64,000 bases of DNA from Kribbella sp. ALI-6-A (GCF_001984195.1 NZ_MTQN01000012.1:744001-808000), one strand, 5' to 3'; shown: positions 48,963 through 57,393, counted from the first letter of the stretch. Notes: generated by a model not told the origin, from the sequence alone. Made by a program: numbers and translations.

Positions 48963-48970
48963 TTATATAA
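48963..48970. promoter_or_regulatory. AT-rich palindrome before the ArsR gene
   Basis: TTATATAA within CTTGTTTATATAAGTCATCA, a strong AT island in GC-rich DNA, 24 bp before ATG 48994. It is likely promoter plus ArsR operator. Confidence 0.45.
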
Positions 48971-48993
48971 GTCATCACTGAAATACTGGGGTC

Positions 48994-49338
48994 ATGCACG
49001 CCTTCGACATTCTCGGCGACCCGGTCCGGCGCCGGATCCTGGAGTTGCTCGCCGACGGTCAGCTCCCGGCCGGGCAGATCGCGGCCACGATCGGGAGCGA
49101 GTTCGGCATCAGCCAGCCGGCCGTCTCCCAGCACCTGCGCGTGCTGCGCGACAACGGTTTCGCCACCGTGACCGTCGACGGGACCCGGCGTTTGTACGCC
49201 GTCGACACGGAGCCGCTGCGGGAGATCGACGCGTGGCTGGACCGCTACCGCAAGTTCTGGACGAATCGCTTGGACGCCCTCGACACGGAACTGCGCCGAG
49301 GTCGCCGCGCTGCTACCCGGGAGACTCCTGATGCCTGA
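48994..49338 (+). CDS. ArsR-family regulator (SdpR-like)
   Basis: 114 aa winged helix: FDILGDPVRRRILELLADGQ, then recognition segment GISQPAVSQHLRVLRDNGFA. No Cys metal site. It overlaps by 8 bp an SRPBCC gene, the standard pair in which the regulator senses something linked to the SRPBCC protein. Confidence 0.92.
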   Translation: MHAFDILGDPVRRRILELLADGQLPAGQIAATIGSEFGISQPAVSQHLRVLRDNGFATVTVDGTRRLYAVDTEPLREIDAWLDRYRKFWTNRLDALDTELRRGRRAATRETPDA

Positions 49339-49897
49339 CCTCGATCTGGTGCTCGGCTCGACTGCGCGGAGCATCACGCGCATGCCGACGACGGACCACG
49401 ACACACGCTCGGGCGGCTCGGCGCCCGCCGACACGTACTCCGTCGTACTGCGCCGGAGCTACGACGCCGACATCCAGGACGTCTGGTCGGCGTGGACCAC
49501 GCCGTCCCGGCTCAGCCGCTGGCTCGGCGATCTCACCGGCACGCCACAGGTCGGCGGCGTCGTCCAGCTGACGATGTCCCCACCGGACCAGGACGTCGCC
49601 ACCCTCCACATCACCGCGTGCGTTCCACCCACTCAGGTCCGAGCCCGCTGGACCTGGCCAGACGAACCCGACTCCACCGTCGAACTCCTCCTGGAGCCCA
49701 CCGGCACGACCACCGAACTCACCCTCACCCACTCCCGCACGACGGCGGCAACAGCGGTCCAGTACGGCTACGGCTGGGAAGACTTCCTCAACCGCCTCAC
49801 CGAGCTCCTCGCCGGTCGCGATCCCGCGGCAATCTCCTGGGCCGACGCGCAGCTCCACCTGCAACCACTCTGGACGGAACTGCTGGAAAAAGCTTGA
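49331..49897 (+). CDS. SRPBCC (AHSA1-like) domain protein
   Basis: 188 aa. The START-like fold begins near residue 35 (YSVVLRRSYDADIQDVWSAW, with the WxxxTxPxxLxxWLG pattern) after an unconserved leader. Such proteins bind hydrophobic ligands. It starts inside the ArsR gene. Its stop codon lies in the -35 (TTGACC) of the downstream MerR promoter. Confidence 0.85.
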   Translation: MPDLDLVLGSTARSITRMPTTDHDTRSGGSAPADTYSVVLRRSYDADIQDVWSAWTTPSRLSRWLGDLTGTPQVGGVVQLTMSPPDQDVATLHITACVPPTQVRARWTWPDEPDSTVELLLEPTGTTTELTLTHSRTTAATAVQYGYGWEDFLNRLTELLAGRDPAAISWADAQLHLQPLWTELLEKA

Positions 49898-49924
49898 CCT
49901 GGAGCGCACTCCAGGTAGCAAGCT
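49894..49924 (+). promoter_or_regulatory. MerR-type promoter/operator
   Basis: -35 TTGACC (49894-49899), 19-bp spacer, -10 CAAGCT (49919-49924). A perfect palindrome ACCTGGAG-CGCA-CTCCAGGT (49897-49916) fills the spacer, the classic MerR arrangement. The start codon follows 6 nt after the -10. Confidence 0.7.
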
Positions 49925-49930
49925 GACCGC

Positions 49931-50335
49931 ATGATGCAGGAGGAACTGGCAGAAGCCGTCACCATCGGCGAGGCCTCACGAGTCTCCGGCCTCCCGGTGG
50001 AGACCTTGCGGTACTACGACCGGGAGGGCCTGTTCGGCGATCTCCCCCGCGACTCCGGCGGCCGCCGTCGTTTCACCCCCGACGCACTCGGCCTGCTCGA
50101 CATCCTGCTGCGCCTCCGCCGTACCGGCATGCCGGTCGAACAGGTCCGCGAGTTCGCCGAACACGTCCGCGCCGGCGACCACCTCCGCGCCGGCCGCCTC
50201 GCGCTGCTCCGAGCTCACCGCGAACGCGTCGCCATGGACCTGGCCCAGCTGGAAGCTGACCTCGAGGTGATCGACTGGAAGATCGCCGCGTACCAGGCCG
50301 CCGAAGACGGCAACGACCCGCCACCCCGCGACTGA
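49931..50335 (+). CDS. MerR-family transcriptional regulator
   Basis: 134 aa. The N-terminal HTH and wing (TIGEASRVSGLPVETLRYYD and REGLFGDLPRDSGGRRRF) and a dimer coiled coil (about 85-125) are present; there is no C-terminal Cys metal site, so it senses an organic signal or stress. A MerR-type palindrome is in its own promoter; no other target of that operator was found in the window, so autoregulation is likely. Confidence 0.92.
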   Translation: MMQEELAEAVTIGEASRVSGLPVETLRYYDREGLFGDLPRDSGGRRRFTPDALGLLDILLRLRRTGMPVEQVREFAEHVRAGDHLRAGRLALLRAHRERVAMDLAQLEADLEVIDWKIAAYQAAEDGNDPPPRD

Positions 50336-50363
50336 TCCCAGCCCAGAGGGCGTTCGGCGTACA

Positions 50364-50376
50364 GGCGGAAGCCGCC
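50364..50376. terminator. short hairpin between convergent genes
   Basis: GGCGG-AAG-CCGCC between the MerR and MFS genes. It is a weak terminator and resembles the palindromes in the TlpA-like gene. Confidence 0.35.
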
Positions 50377-50392
50377 GGCGGCGGACCACCGG

Positions 50393-51610
50393 TCAGGCGA
50401 CGGCGACCTCTTCGACGGTGATCTCGTCGTCGGCCGGGCGGTGGGGTGGGATGTGCAGCAGCGACAGCGTCGCCATCAGCGTCAGGACTGCGGCGAGCAA
50501 CCAGACGTACTTCACGCCGAAGGTCTCGACGACCACTCCCGCGAGCGCCGAGCCCAGCGCCCCGCCGATCATCGCGCCGCTGCCCATCCAGCCGAAGATC
50601 TCGGTGCGGACCGAGTCCGGCGTCATCGCGCCGAGCCGCTCGTACAGCGCACCGACGGTCGGCGCCAGCACGCACCCCGACAGCAGCAACGCGATCCCCA
50701 GCGACACCGGCGACCAGGTCGCGAACACGCACGCCAGCATCCCGACCGAGACCAGCAGCGCCCGCCGCCAGACGAACGAGTTGCGCCGGCCGGGCAGCGT
50801 CCCGACGATCAGCCCGCCGAGCAGGCTGCCGACCGCCCAGACCGTCTCCAGTACGCCGGCGATCAACCGGTTCCCGTGGTCGTCGGCGAACGCCACGATT
50901 CCCAGCGACACCGACGCGAACGCCGTGACGCAGAACGCGAACGCCAGGATCAGCGGCAACCGATACCGATGCCAGAGCAGCTGCGGCGCGGTCAATCGCT
51001 GGACGGACTCGTCGTGCCGCCTCGCCGGCTGCTGCTGCATGCCGTACCACCAGACCGACACCAACGCGACGGCCGCGGCCGACAGGACGCCGGCCCGCGG
51101 GCTGACGAAGCTGACCACCAGCGCGCCGAGCATCGGCCCGATCGCGAACAGCACCTCCTGGGCGGTCGCGTCCAGCGCGTAGACCGCGCGCAACCGCGAT
51201 CCCTGGACCAGCCGCGGCCAGGCCGCGCGCAGGGTCGCGGTGATCGGCGACACGAACGCGCCGGCGAGCGCGGAGACCAGGGGCATCGCCCGGTACCACT
51301 CGTTCGGCAGGAGGGCTAGCGCGAACATCGCCAGGCTCCAGGCCACGCCGGTCCAGATGACGACCCACTTGCCACCTCGGCGATCGGCGAGCCGTGACCA
51401 AATCGGCCCGCCCACCGCCGTACCGATCGAGTACGCGCCCGCGACGACGCCGGCCCAGCCGAAGCTGCCCGCCGCGTCCTTGGCCAGGAACGACACCGGC
51501 ACCATCGACGCCATCACCGGCAGCCGGGCCACCAGGGCCGACGCCAGCAGTGACGCCACCCCACGAGTTCTCCAGAGCGCGCGGTACGCCGACAGGTCCA
51601 TGGACCGCAT
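50393..51610 (-). CDS. MFS transporter (efflux type)
   Basis: 405 aa with 12 hydrophobic segments and the loop 2-3 motif SRLADRRGGKWVV (GxxxDRxGxR-like). Typical of small drug-efflux MFS proteins; substrate unknown. ATG 51610 has AGGA close upstream; ATG 51601 is an alternative. It is divergent from dinB across 92 bp. Confidence 0.9.
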   Translation of the reverse strand: MRSMDLSAYRALWRTRGVASLLASALVARLPVMASMVPVSFLAKDAAGSFGWAGVVAGAYSIGTAVGGPIWSRLADRRGGKWVVIWTGVAWSLAMFALALLPNEWYRAMPLVSALAGAFVSPITATLRAAWPRLVQGSRLRAVYALDATAQEVLFAIGPMLGALVVSFVSPRAGVLSAAAVALVSVWWYGMQQQPARRHDESVQRLTAPQLLWHRYRLPLILAFAFCVTAFASVSLGIVAFADDHGNRLIAGVLETVWAVGSLLGGLIVGTLPGRRNSFVWRRALLVSVGMLACVFATWSPVSLGIALLLSGCVLAPTVGALYERLGAMTPDSVRTEIFGWMGSGAMIGGALGSALAGVVVETFGVKYVWLLAAVLTLMATLSLLHIPPHRPADDEITVEEVAVA

Positions 51611-51695
51611 TCTGTCCTGTCACGCCGACACCCCGCCTCCGGATTTCTCCCTAGTCGGAACGAATCACATCCCTAGCTCACGGTCACAGTGTATG

Positions 51696-51709
51696 CGAAC
51701 ATGTGTTCG
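51696..51709. promoter_or_regulatory. LexA box (SOS) at the dinB start
   Basis: CGAAC-ATGT-GTTCG, a perfect actinobacterial SOS box, covering the GTG start codon. A bound LexA would block transcription and the start itself. Confidence 0.8.
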
Positions 51710-52902
51710 TGTCCCACTCCGGCGCGACGATCCTGCACGCCGACCTGGACGCGTTCTACGCGTCGGTCGAGCAGCGTGACGACCCTCGCCTGCGCGGCCG
51801 CCCGGTGATCGTCGGCGCGGGCGTCGTGCTCGCCTGCAGCTACGAGGCCAAGGCCCTCGGCGTGCGGACGGCGATGAACGGCGGCCAGGCGATGCGCCTG
51901 TGCCCACAGGCGATCGTCGTCCAGCCCCGGATGGCGGCGTACTCCGAAGCCAGCAAGGCCGTCTTCCGCGTCTTCGAGGACACCACGCCGCTGGTCGAGG
52001 GCCTGTCGATCGACGAGGCGTTCCTCGACGTCGGCGGCCTGCGCAAGATCTCCGGTACGCCGGTCGAGATCGCCCGCCGGCTCCGCGCCGACGTGCTCGC
52101 CAAGGTCGGCCTGCCGATCACCGTCGGCGTCGCCCGGACGAAGTTCCTCGCCAAGGTGGCCAGCGGCGTCGCCAAGCCGGACGGCCTGCTGGTCGTGCCG
52201 CCCGACCAGGAGCTCGAGTTCCTGCACCCGCTCGCCGTCGAGAAGTTGTGGGGAGTCGGCGAGGTGACGGCGAGCAAGCTCCGGTCCCGCGGCCTGACGA
52301 CGGTCGGCGACGTCGCGATGCTGCCGGAGGCCGCGCTGATCGCGATGCTCGGCCGCGCGTCCGGCCGGCATCTGCACGCGCTGGCCCACAACCGCGATCC
52401 GCGCCCGATCGAGGTCGGCCGGCGCCGTCGCTCGATCGGCTCGCAACGCGCGCTCGGCCGCTCACCGAAGTCGGCCGAAACCCTGGACGCCGTACTGGCC
52501 GGCCTCGTCGACCGGGTGACCCGGCGGATGCGGTCGGCCGGGCGATCGGGCCGGACCGTGACGCTGCGCCTGCGCTTCGACGACTTCACCCGCGCGACCC
52601 GGTCCCATACGTTGCCCCAGGCAACAGATCACACGCGCACGCTGCTGATCACCGCCCGGGCGCTGATGGCCGAAGCCCGGCCGCTGATCGAGAAGCAGGG
52701 CGTCACGCTGGTCGGTATCGCGGTCGGCAACCTGGAGAACGAGTCGACCGTGCAACTCGCCCTGCCGTTCGACAAGGCGAGCAACAGCGAGCTGGACAGC
52801 GCCCTCGACCACGTGCGCGACAAGTTCGGCACCAACGCGATCACCCGGGGCAGCCTGCTCGGCCGCGACCAGGGCCTCAGCGTTCCGATGTTGCCGGACT
52901 GA
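51703..52902 (+). CDS. dinB: DNA polymerase IV (Y family)
   Basis: 399 aa, error-prone translesion polymerase. Catalytic HADLDAFYASVE (residues 12-23) and SIDEAFLDV (about 105-113) supply the metal-binding acids; WGVGEVTASKLRSRGLTTVG is the helix-hairpin-helix; the little finger domain ends the protein. A C-terminal clamp-binding QLALPF is present. The GTG start lies inside an SOS box. Confidence 0.96.
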   Translation: MFVSHSGATILHADLDAFYASVEQRDDPRLRGRPVIVGAGVVLACSYEAKALGVRTAMNGGQAMRLCPQAIVVQPRMAAYSEASKAVFRVFEDTTPLVEGLSIDEAFLDVGGLRKISGTPVEIARRLRADVLAKVGLPITVGVARTKFLAKVASGVAKPDGLLVVPPDQELEFLHPLAVEKLWGVGEVTASKLRSRGLTTVGDVAMLPEAALIAMLGRASGRHLHALAHNRDPRPIEVGRRRRSIGSQRALGRSPKSAETLDAVLAGLVDRVTRRMRSAGRSGRTVTLRLRFDDFTRATRSHTLPQATDHTRTLLITARALMAEARPLIEKQGVTLVGIAVGNLENESTVQLALPFDKASNSELDSALDHVRDKFGTNAITRGSLLGRDQGLSVPMLPD

Positions 52903-54093
52903 TCAGCGCACCGGCGCGGGATCCTCGAGCTCGTCCCGTACGGCGCCGGTCCGCCCCGTCCCGGCCAACGCGACCGCCACCGTCACCAGGCCGAGCACCG
53001 CGAGCGCCGCGCCGATCCACCCGAGCGCGCGGTATCCCGCACCGGCGTCGATCGCTCGTCCACCGAGCCACGGCGCGACCGTGATGCCGACATTGAAGGC
53101 GGAGATGTTGATCGCCGCCGCGAGCGTCGGAGCCCGGCCGGCGAGGCTGAACACCCGCGTGTTCACCGCCGGGTTGGTCGCGAAGCCGGCTGCGCCGAGC
53201 AGAGTGATCGCAACGACGGCGACCACCGGCTGGCCGGCGCCGAGCGCCAGCGCGACGCAGAGCACGACCACGGCCGCCAGACCGGCGAAGAGCGTGCCGA
53301 ACGGTCGCCGGTCCGCCGTCCGGCCGCCGATCGTGATCCCGACCAGCGCGCCCACGCCGTACAGGGCGAGCACGGCCGGCACCCATTCGGCGGACAATCC
53401 GGACACCTCGACGAGCAGCGGCGCCAGGTAGCTGAAGACGACGATCAAGGCGCCGACGGACAGCGCCGTCGTCGAGTAGGCCAGCCACAGCTTCGGGTTC
53501 ACCATTGCGCGGATCTCGTCACCGAGGCGGGGAACACCGGCCGCGGACCGGCCGCCCGGCACCGTCGCGATGACGCCGGTCATCGCGATCGCGGACAGCG
53601 CCGCGACGACCCAGAACGCCGCGCGCCACCCGAGGTGCTGACCGATCACCGTGCCCGCGGGCAGGCCGACGATGGTCGCCACGGTCAGTCCTCCGGCCAG
53701 GATGCTCATCGCGCGCCCTCGCCGATCGGTGGGCACCAGACCCAAGACGGTCACCGCCGCGACGGCCCAGAACCCGGCGTACACGAACGCGCCGACGATC
53801 CTGGACACGAGCAGGACTTCGTAGTTCGGCGTCAAAGCCCCGGCCACGTGGGCCAGCACGAACACGGCGAGGAAGCTCAGCAACGCCGTACGCCGAGGCC
53901 AGCGCAGCGTCACGACCGCGAGCACCGGAGCGCCCACCAGCATGCCGATCGCGAACGCCGAGATCAGCAGTCCCGCGGTGGGAACGGACACGCCGAGGTC
54001 GGCTGACAACTCGAGCAGCAGGCCGGCGAGCATCAATTCGGACGTTCCCTGCGCGAAAATCGCCAGGCCCAGGACGTAGACGGCAGGCGGCAT
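52903..54093 (-). CDS. MFS transporter, DHA1 drug-efflux type
   Basis: 396 aa with 12 membrane segments; motif RWPRRTALLSF in loop 2-3 and RIVGAFVYAGFWAVA in helix 4. It resembles arabinose/chloramphenicol efflux permeases. Its stop abuts the dinB stop with no gap. A TetR gene lies 63 bp upstream on the same strand and probably controls it. Confidence 0.92.
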   Translation of the reverse strand: MPPAVYVLGLAIFAQGTSELMLAGLLLELSADLGVSVPTAGLLISAFAIGMLVGAPVLAVVTLRWPRRTALLSFLAVFVLAHVAGALTPNYEVLLVSRIVGAFVYAGFWAVAAVTVLGLVPTDRRGRAMSILAGGLTVATIVGLPAGTVIGQHLGWRAAFWVVAALSAIAMTGVIATVPGGRSAAGVPRLGDEIRAMVNPKLWLAYSTTALSVGALIVVFSYLAPLLVEVSGLSAEWVPAVLALYGVGALVGITIGGRTADRRPFGTLFAGLAAVVVLCVALALGAGQPVVAVVAITLLGAAGFATNPAVNTRVFSLAGRAPTLAAAINISAFNVGITVAPWLGGRAIDAGAGYRALGWIGAALAVLGLVTVAVALAGTGRTGAVRDELEDPAPVR

Positions 54094-54118
54094 CGAAACT
54101 TCTCCTCAGGAAGGTCGG

Positions 54119-54174
54119 AACAGGGCGGTCAGGACAGGGCGGTCAGGACAGGGGGTTCAGGACAGGGCGGTCAG
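54119..54174. repeat. four tandem 14-bp repeats at the TetR stop
   Basis: Units (A/G)ACAGGG(C/G)G(G/T)TCAG at 54119, 54133, 54147 and 54161. The last unit is in the coding end of the TetR gene, and the TGA stop is in the third. The array fills most of the 63-bp gap to the MFS gene. Confidence 0.85.
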
Positions 54175-54732
54175 CGCGGTGTCGGCGACCGCCGCGAGCT
54201 CGGTACGGCCGGCGCCGCCGCGAGCCAGCACCCGGAGCCCGCTGATCGTCGCGACGACGAACTGCGCCAGGTTCGCGGCATCCTTGTCCGGCGCGATCTC
54301 CCCGGCGCGTTGACCGGCCTCGATCGCCGTCGTCAGCGCGGCCAGGCGCACCTGCGCGTCCGCGCGCAACTGCGCGGCGATCACCACGTCGTGCGGCCCG
54401 AGTTCGATCAGGGAGTTGACCACCAGACAGCCCGGCGGCTCGTCCGCGGGCGGGTCGACAGCGCCGTACAGGATCGTGCGGAGCTTCTCCGCCACCGGAA
54501 GGTCACTGGCCAGCAACTCCAGCGTGCTGCCGGTCTTCCGCTCGATGTAGCGCGCGAGCGAGCGCTCGAACAGCTCGTGCTTGCCCGCGAACGTGTTGTA
54601 GATGCTGCTGCGACCCAGCCCGGTCGCATCGCACAAATCTTGCGTCGACGTCCCCTCGTAGCCGTTCGTCCAGAAGGCACGCATCGCCGCGTCGGTCGCG
54701 GCGTCCTCGTCGAACGTTCTCGGTCGGGCCAT
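54157..54732 (-). CDS. TetR-family transcriptional regulator
   Basis: 191 aa. The N-terminal HTH (GTSTQDLCDATGLGRSSIYNTF, about residues 28-50) and a ligand domain with a PGCLVVNSLIELG segment as in AcrR/YxaF relatives. A TAACAT -10 lies 7 nt before the ATG (leaderless), with ATCGAT-centred symmetry further upstream. It probably represses itself and the downstream MFS gene. Its C-terminus (ALTALS) is encoded in a tandem repeat. Confidence 0.93.
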   Translation of the reverse strand: MARPRTFDEDAATDAAMRAFWTNGYEGTSTQDLCDATGLGRSSIYNTFAGKHELFERSLARYIERKTGSTLELLASDLPVAEKLRTILYGAVDPPADEPPGCLVVNSLIELGPHDVVIAAQLRADAQVRLAALTTAIEAGQRAGEIAPDKDAANLAQFVVATISGLRVLARGGAGRTELAAVADTALTALS

Positions 54733-54739
54733 GTGACCG

Positions 54740-54745
54740 ATGTTA
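54740..54745 (-). promoter_or_regulatory. -10 of the TetR gene
   Basis: TAACAT on the minus strand, 7 nt before ATG 54732. TATCGATC near 54757 is a candidate operator core. Confidence 0.5.
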
Positions 54746-54779
54746 GCAGGGTTTTGTATCGATCAGTTCAGAACGTGGA

Positions 54780-55433
54780 TCAGCTGCGTGGGTAGCCGAT
54801 CTCGGCGATGTCGTCCTTGAGGTCGGCGAGCCGGCGGCTGCGGTTGAGCGAGGTGACGACGTACTCGGTGAGCGGCATCAGCGCGTAGACGTGCCGGACC
54901 GCGTCCAGGTCCAGCGCGACCTCGTAGTTGTCCTCGGCGAAGGTGAGATACGCGTCGGGGCCCTCGGTCAGCAGCCCGAACAAGCGCTCGGCGCCGTCGT
55001 CGCCGTGCGGCTCGACCGGCCCACAGACCCAGCCCTCGTCGGCCGGCGTACGCCAGAAGCAGACCGTCGCATTCAGTACGCCGTCCTCGTCGTCCCGAAA
55101 GGCCGGCTCGTCGCGCGCCGCGTGCAGCTCCGCCGGGACCCCGTCGAGCAGGCCGGGCCACAACTCCCCGTGGTTGCTGTACGGAGACATCGGCGACTCG
55201 TGCGCCAGCCCCCGGGCGAAGACGCCGTCGGGCGAGAACACCAGCGAGTACTCGTCACCGGTCCCGTCGACCATCAACGCGGCCTCCTCGGTCGCGGACC
55301 AGCGCGCGTCGAACGAGTAGTACCGGTAGGCCGGGTCCTCGCAGACGATCAGGTCGAGCACCGCGAGCGCGCGGCTCACCCGCAGGACGGTCGCGACGTC
55401 GGGCAGCCGGGCGATGAGTTCATGAACGGACAC
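54780..55433 (-). CDS. conserved hypothetical protein (217 aa)
   Basis: Not assigned to a family. An acidic soluble protein with many Tyr and Trp (YRYYSFDARWSATEEAALM, YLTFAEDNYEVALDL). Features resemble SUKH/immunity-like fold proteins in composition, but no motif supports that. GTG 55433 starts MSVHELIARLPDV; the frame above it translates an Ala/Gly-rich stretch unlikely to be protein. Confidence 0.6.
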   Translation of the reverse strand: MSVHELIARLPDVATVLRVSRALAVLDLIVCEDPAYRYYSFDARWSATEEAALMVDGTGDEYSLVFSPDGVFARGLAHESPMSPYSNHGELWPGLLDGVPAELHAARDEPAFRDDEDGVLNATVCFWRTPADEGWVCGPVEPHGDDGAERLFGLLTEGPDAYLTFAEDNYEVALDLDAVRHVYALMPLTEYVVTSLNRSRRLADLKDDIAEIGYPRS

Positions 55434-55514
55434 CCGGCCATTCAACCGGTTCGGTGCCGCGGCTCCACCACCGGCCGCGTGGCTCCCCAACGGGCCGGGT
55501 GGTGGTGCTGGTGG

Positions 55515-56159
55515 TCAGCGGCGCTGGACGACTTCCTCGGCCACCTCGACCAGCTCCCGATCAGACGCCTCGGTCTCCGGGTCGTGCGCCGGCTCCAGCC
55601 GGTCGTGAGCGATGAGCGACTGGATCGCCCGCAGGACAGCGCTCGCGGCCGCGCCCCAGGTGGAGACGTAGGAGAACTGCCACCACCACAGCGCCTCGAT
55701 GATCCGGCCGGACTGGTAGTGGGCGAGCCCGTGCACCAGGTCGTTCGCGATCGCGGTCAGGTCGTCGGAGAGCCGGTTGACGGTGATCTCCGGCGGCGCG
55801 GCGTACGGGTCGAAGACCTCGGCGTACTCGTCGAGCCCTTCGAACAGCACCGCCAGCCGGTCGCGCATGGCGTCCAGGTCCGGGTCCGGACCGGCGTCGC
55901 TCTCGAAACGCTCGGCCGGTACGAAGTCCTCGAACGCGCCCAGCCGGCCACCGGCCAGCAGCAACTGGCTGACCTCGAGCAGCAGGTACGGCAGCGAGGC
56001 GAGACCCTCGTCGACACCGTCCTCGTCCGGCTGCGCCGCGATGTCGCGCACCGAGATCAGGAAGCTCTGCACCTGGTCGGCGATCTGTTCGGCGAACTCG
56101 GTCAGGTCCTCGTTGTCGGTGTCCAACGCGCGTTCCGCAATATCGGTTGAGTCAGTCAT
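55515..56159 (-). CDS. DUF5063 protein (214 aa)
   Basis: Helical acidic protein of the DUF5063 family, found next to recR in many actinobacteria. Conserved features seen: LPYLLLEVSQLLLAGGRLGA, NRLSDDLTAIANDLVHGLAH, WWWQFSYVSTWGAAASAVLRA. ATG 56159 lies 8 bp inside the recR 3' end. Function unknown; the location suggests a link to recombination or replication restart. Confidence 0.88.
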   Translation of the reverse strand: MTDSTDIAERALDTDNEDLTEFAEQIADQVQSFLISVRDIAAQPDEDGVDEGLASLPYLLLEVSQLLLAGGRLGAFEDFVPAERFESDAGPDPDLDAMRDRLAVLFEGLDEYAEVFDPYAAPPEITVNRLSDDLTAIANDLVHGLAHYQSGRIIEALWWWQFSYVSTWGAAASAVLRAIQSLIAHDRLEPAHDPETEASDRELVEVAEEVVQRR

Positions 56160-56751
56160 CGATCGATCGTCGCCCTTCAAACGCCCGTCCGAGTGTGACC
56201 TCGTCGGCGTACTCGAGATCACCGCCTACAGGTAGTCCACTGGCCAAACGGGTGACGCGCAACCCCATGGGCCGGAGCAACCGGCTCAGATAGGTGGCGG
56301 TCGCCTCACCTTCGAGGTTCGGATCGGTGGCGAGAATGATCTCCGTCACCTCGCCGCTGGCCAGCCTTTGCATCAGTTCACGGATCCGCAGCTCGTCCGG
56401 TCCGATCCCCTCGATCGGCGAGATCGCCCCGCCGAGCACGTGGTAGCGGCCCCGGAACTCCCGCGTCCGCTCGATCGCGACCACGTCCTTGGCCTCCTCG
56501 ACCACGCAGATCAGCGCGAGGTCGCGGCGCGGGTCACGGCAGATCCGGCACTGCGTCTCCTCGGAGACGTTGCCGCAGATCTCGCAGAACTTGACCTTCT
56601 CCTTGACCTGCACCAGCACGTGGGCCAGCCGGCGGACGTCGGTCTCGTCGGCGGCGAGCAGGTGGAACGCGATGCGCTGCGCGGACTTCGGACCGACGCC
56701 GGGCAGTCGGCCGAGCTCGTCGATGAGGTCCTGGACGGCCCCTTCGTACAC
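56152..56751 (-). CDS. recR: recombination protein RecR
   Basis: 199 aa. Helix-hairpin-helix LPGVGPKSAQRIAFHLL, C4 zinc finger CEICGNVSEETQCRIC, then a Toprim domain (LICVVEEAKDVVAIERT...) and the SGLPVGGDLEYADEVTLGRA tail. It works with RecF/RecO to load RecA at gaps. GTG 56751 is one base after the YbaB stop, so the dnaX-ybaB-recR-DUF5063 genes are in operon order. Confidence 0.97.
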   Translation of the reverse strand: MYEGAVQDLIDELGRLPGVGPKSAQRIAFHLLAADETDVRRLAHVLVQVKEKVKFCEICGNVSEETQCRICRDPRRDLALICVVEEAKDVVAIERTREFRGRYHVLGGAISPIEGIGPDELRIRELMQRLASGEVTEIILATDPNLEGEATATYLSRLLRPMGLRVTRLASGLPVGGDLEYADEVTLGRAFEGRRSIDD

Positions 56752-56752
56752 G

Positions 56753-57184
56753 TCAGCCCGGGTTCTGACCGGGCTGACCGCCCGGCCGGGTGAACCCGAT
56801 GGGGCCCTGGTCGTTGCCCGGCAGAGCGTCCGGACCTCCGCCGAGTCCGGGCAGACCTCCACCCAGACCACCGGCCAACGGACCCATCGCCCGGGCCGCA
56901 ACCTCCTTGGCGTTCTCCGAGGCGTCCCGTACGGCGGCCACGATCAGGTCGGCCAGCGTCTCGGTGTCGTCCGGATCCACGGCCTTCGGGTTGATCGTCA
57001 GGCTGAGCAACTCACCGGTCCCCGACACCATCGCGGTCACCAGGCCACCACCCGCGGTGCCCTCGACCTCCTGGTTCTCCAGGTTGGCCTGAGCTTCCAT
57101 CAGCTGGTTCTGCATCGCCTGCGCCTGCGCCAGCAGCTCGGACATGTCGAAGCCGCCGCCCTGCCCACCGCCACCGTCGAACAC
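56753..57184 (-). CDS. YbaB/EbfC-family nucleoid-associated protein
   Basis: 143 aa. SELLAQAQAMQNQLMEAQAN and LTINPKAVDPDDTETLADLI are the YbaB blocks; a Gly-rich N-terminus and a Gly/Pro-rich tail surround them. It binds DNA as a dimer. GTG 57184 has GGGAG at 6-7 nt; ATG 57145 is the alternative. Upstream lies a cluster of DnaA boxes. Confidence 0.92.
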   Translation of the reverse strand: MFDGGGGQGGGFDMSELLAQAQAMQNQLMEAQANLENQEVEGTAGGGLVTAMVSGTGELLSLTINPKAVDPDDTETLADLIVAAVRDASENAKEVAARAMGPLAGGLGGGLPGLGGGPDALPGNDQGPIGFTRPGGQPGQNPG

Positions 57185-57279
57185 CGAGATCTCCCGTCGG
57201 ACTGTTCCGCTTGCCCCTGAGCCTAGCCGGTCTCCCCGACAACCCCAGCGGCAGGCAACCACCGAGCGGAAACCGATAG

Positions 57280-57393
57280 GTGTCCACAAGGTGTGGACCC
57301 GGGTTATCCACAGGATGTGGAGAAGATGTGCACACTTAGGCGGGTTCGGCGGCGGGGGTTTTGTCCACAAATACACAGAGGCGCTGTGGACAA
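57280..57393. promoter_or_regulatory. cluster of six DnaA boxes between dnaX and ybaB
   Basis: Perfect boxes TTATCCACA (57304-57312, +), TTGTCCACA (57361-57369, +) and its complement TGTGGACAA (57385-57393). Near matches are at 57280-57288 (+), 57292-57300 (-) and 57316-57324 (-). Six boxes in 114 bp in both orientations, just upstream of ybaB. Confidence 0.8.

Noticed and set aside
57280..57393. The chromosomal origin oriC
   Set aside because: The box cluster is real, but dnaA and dnaN are not adjacent and actinobacterial oriC normally carries many more boxes over a longer region.
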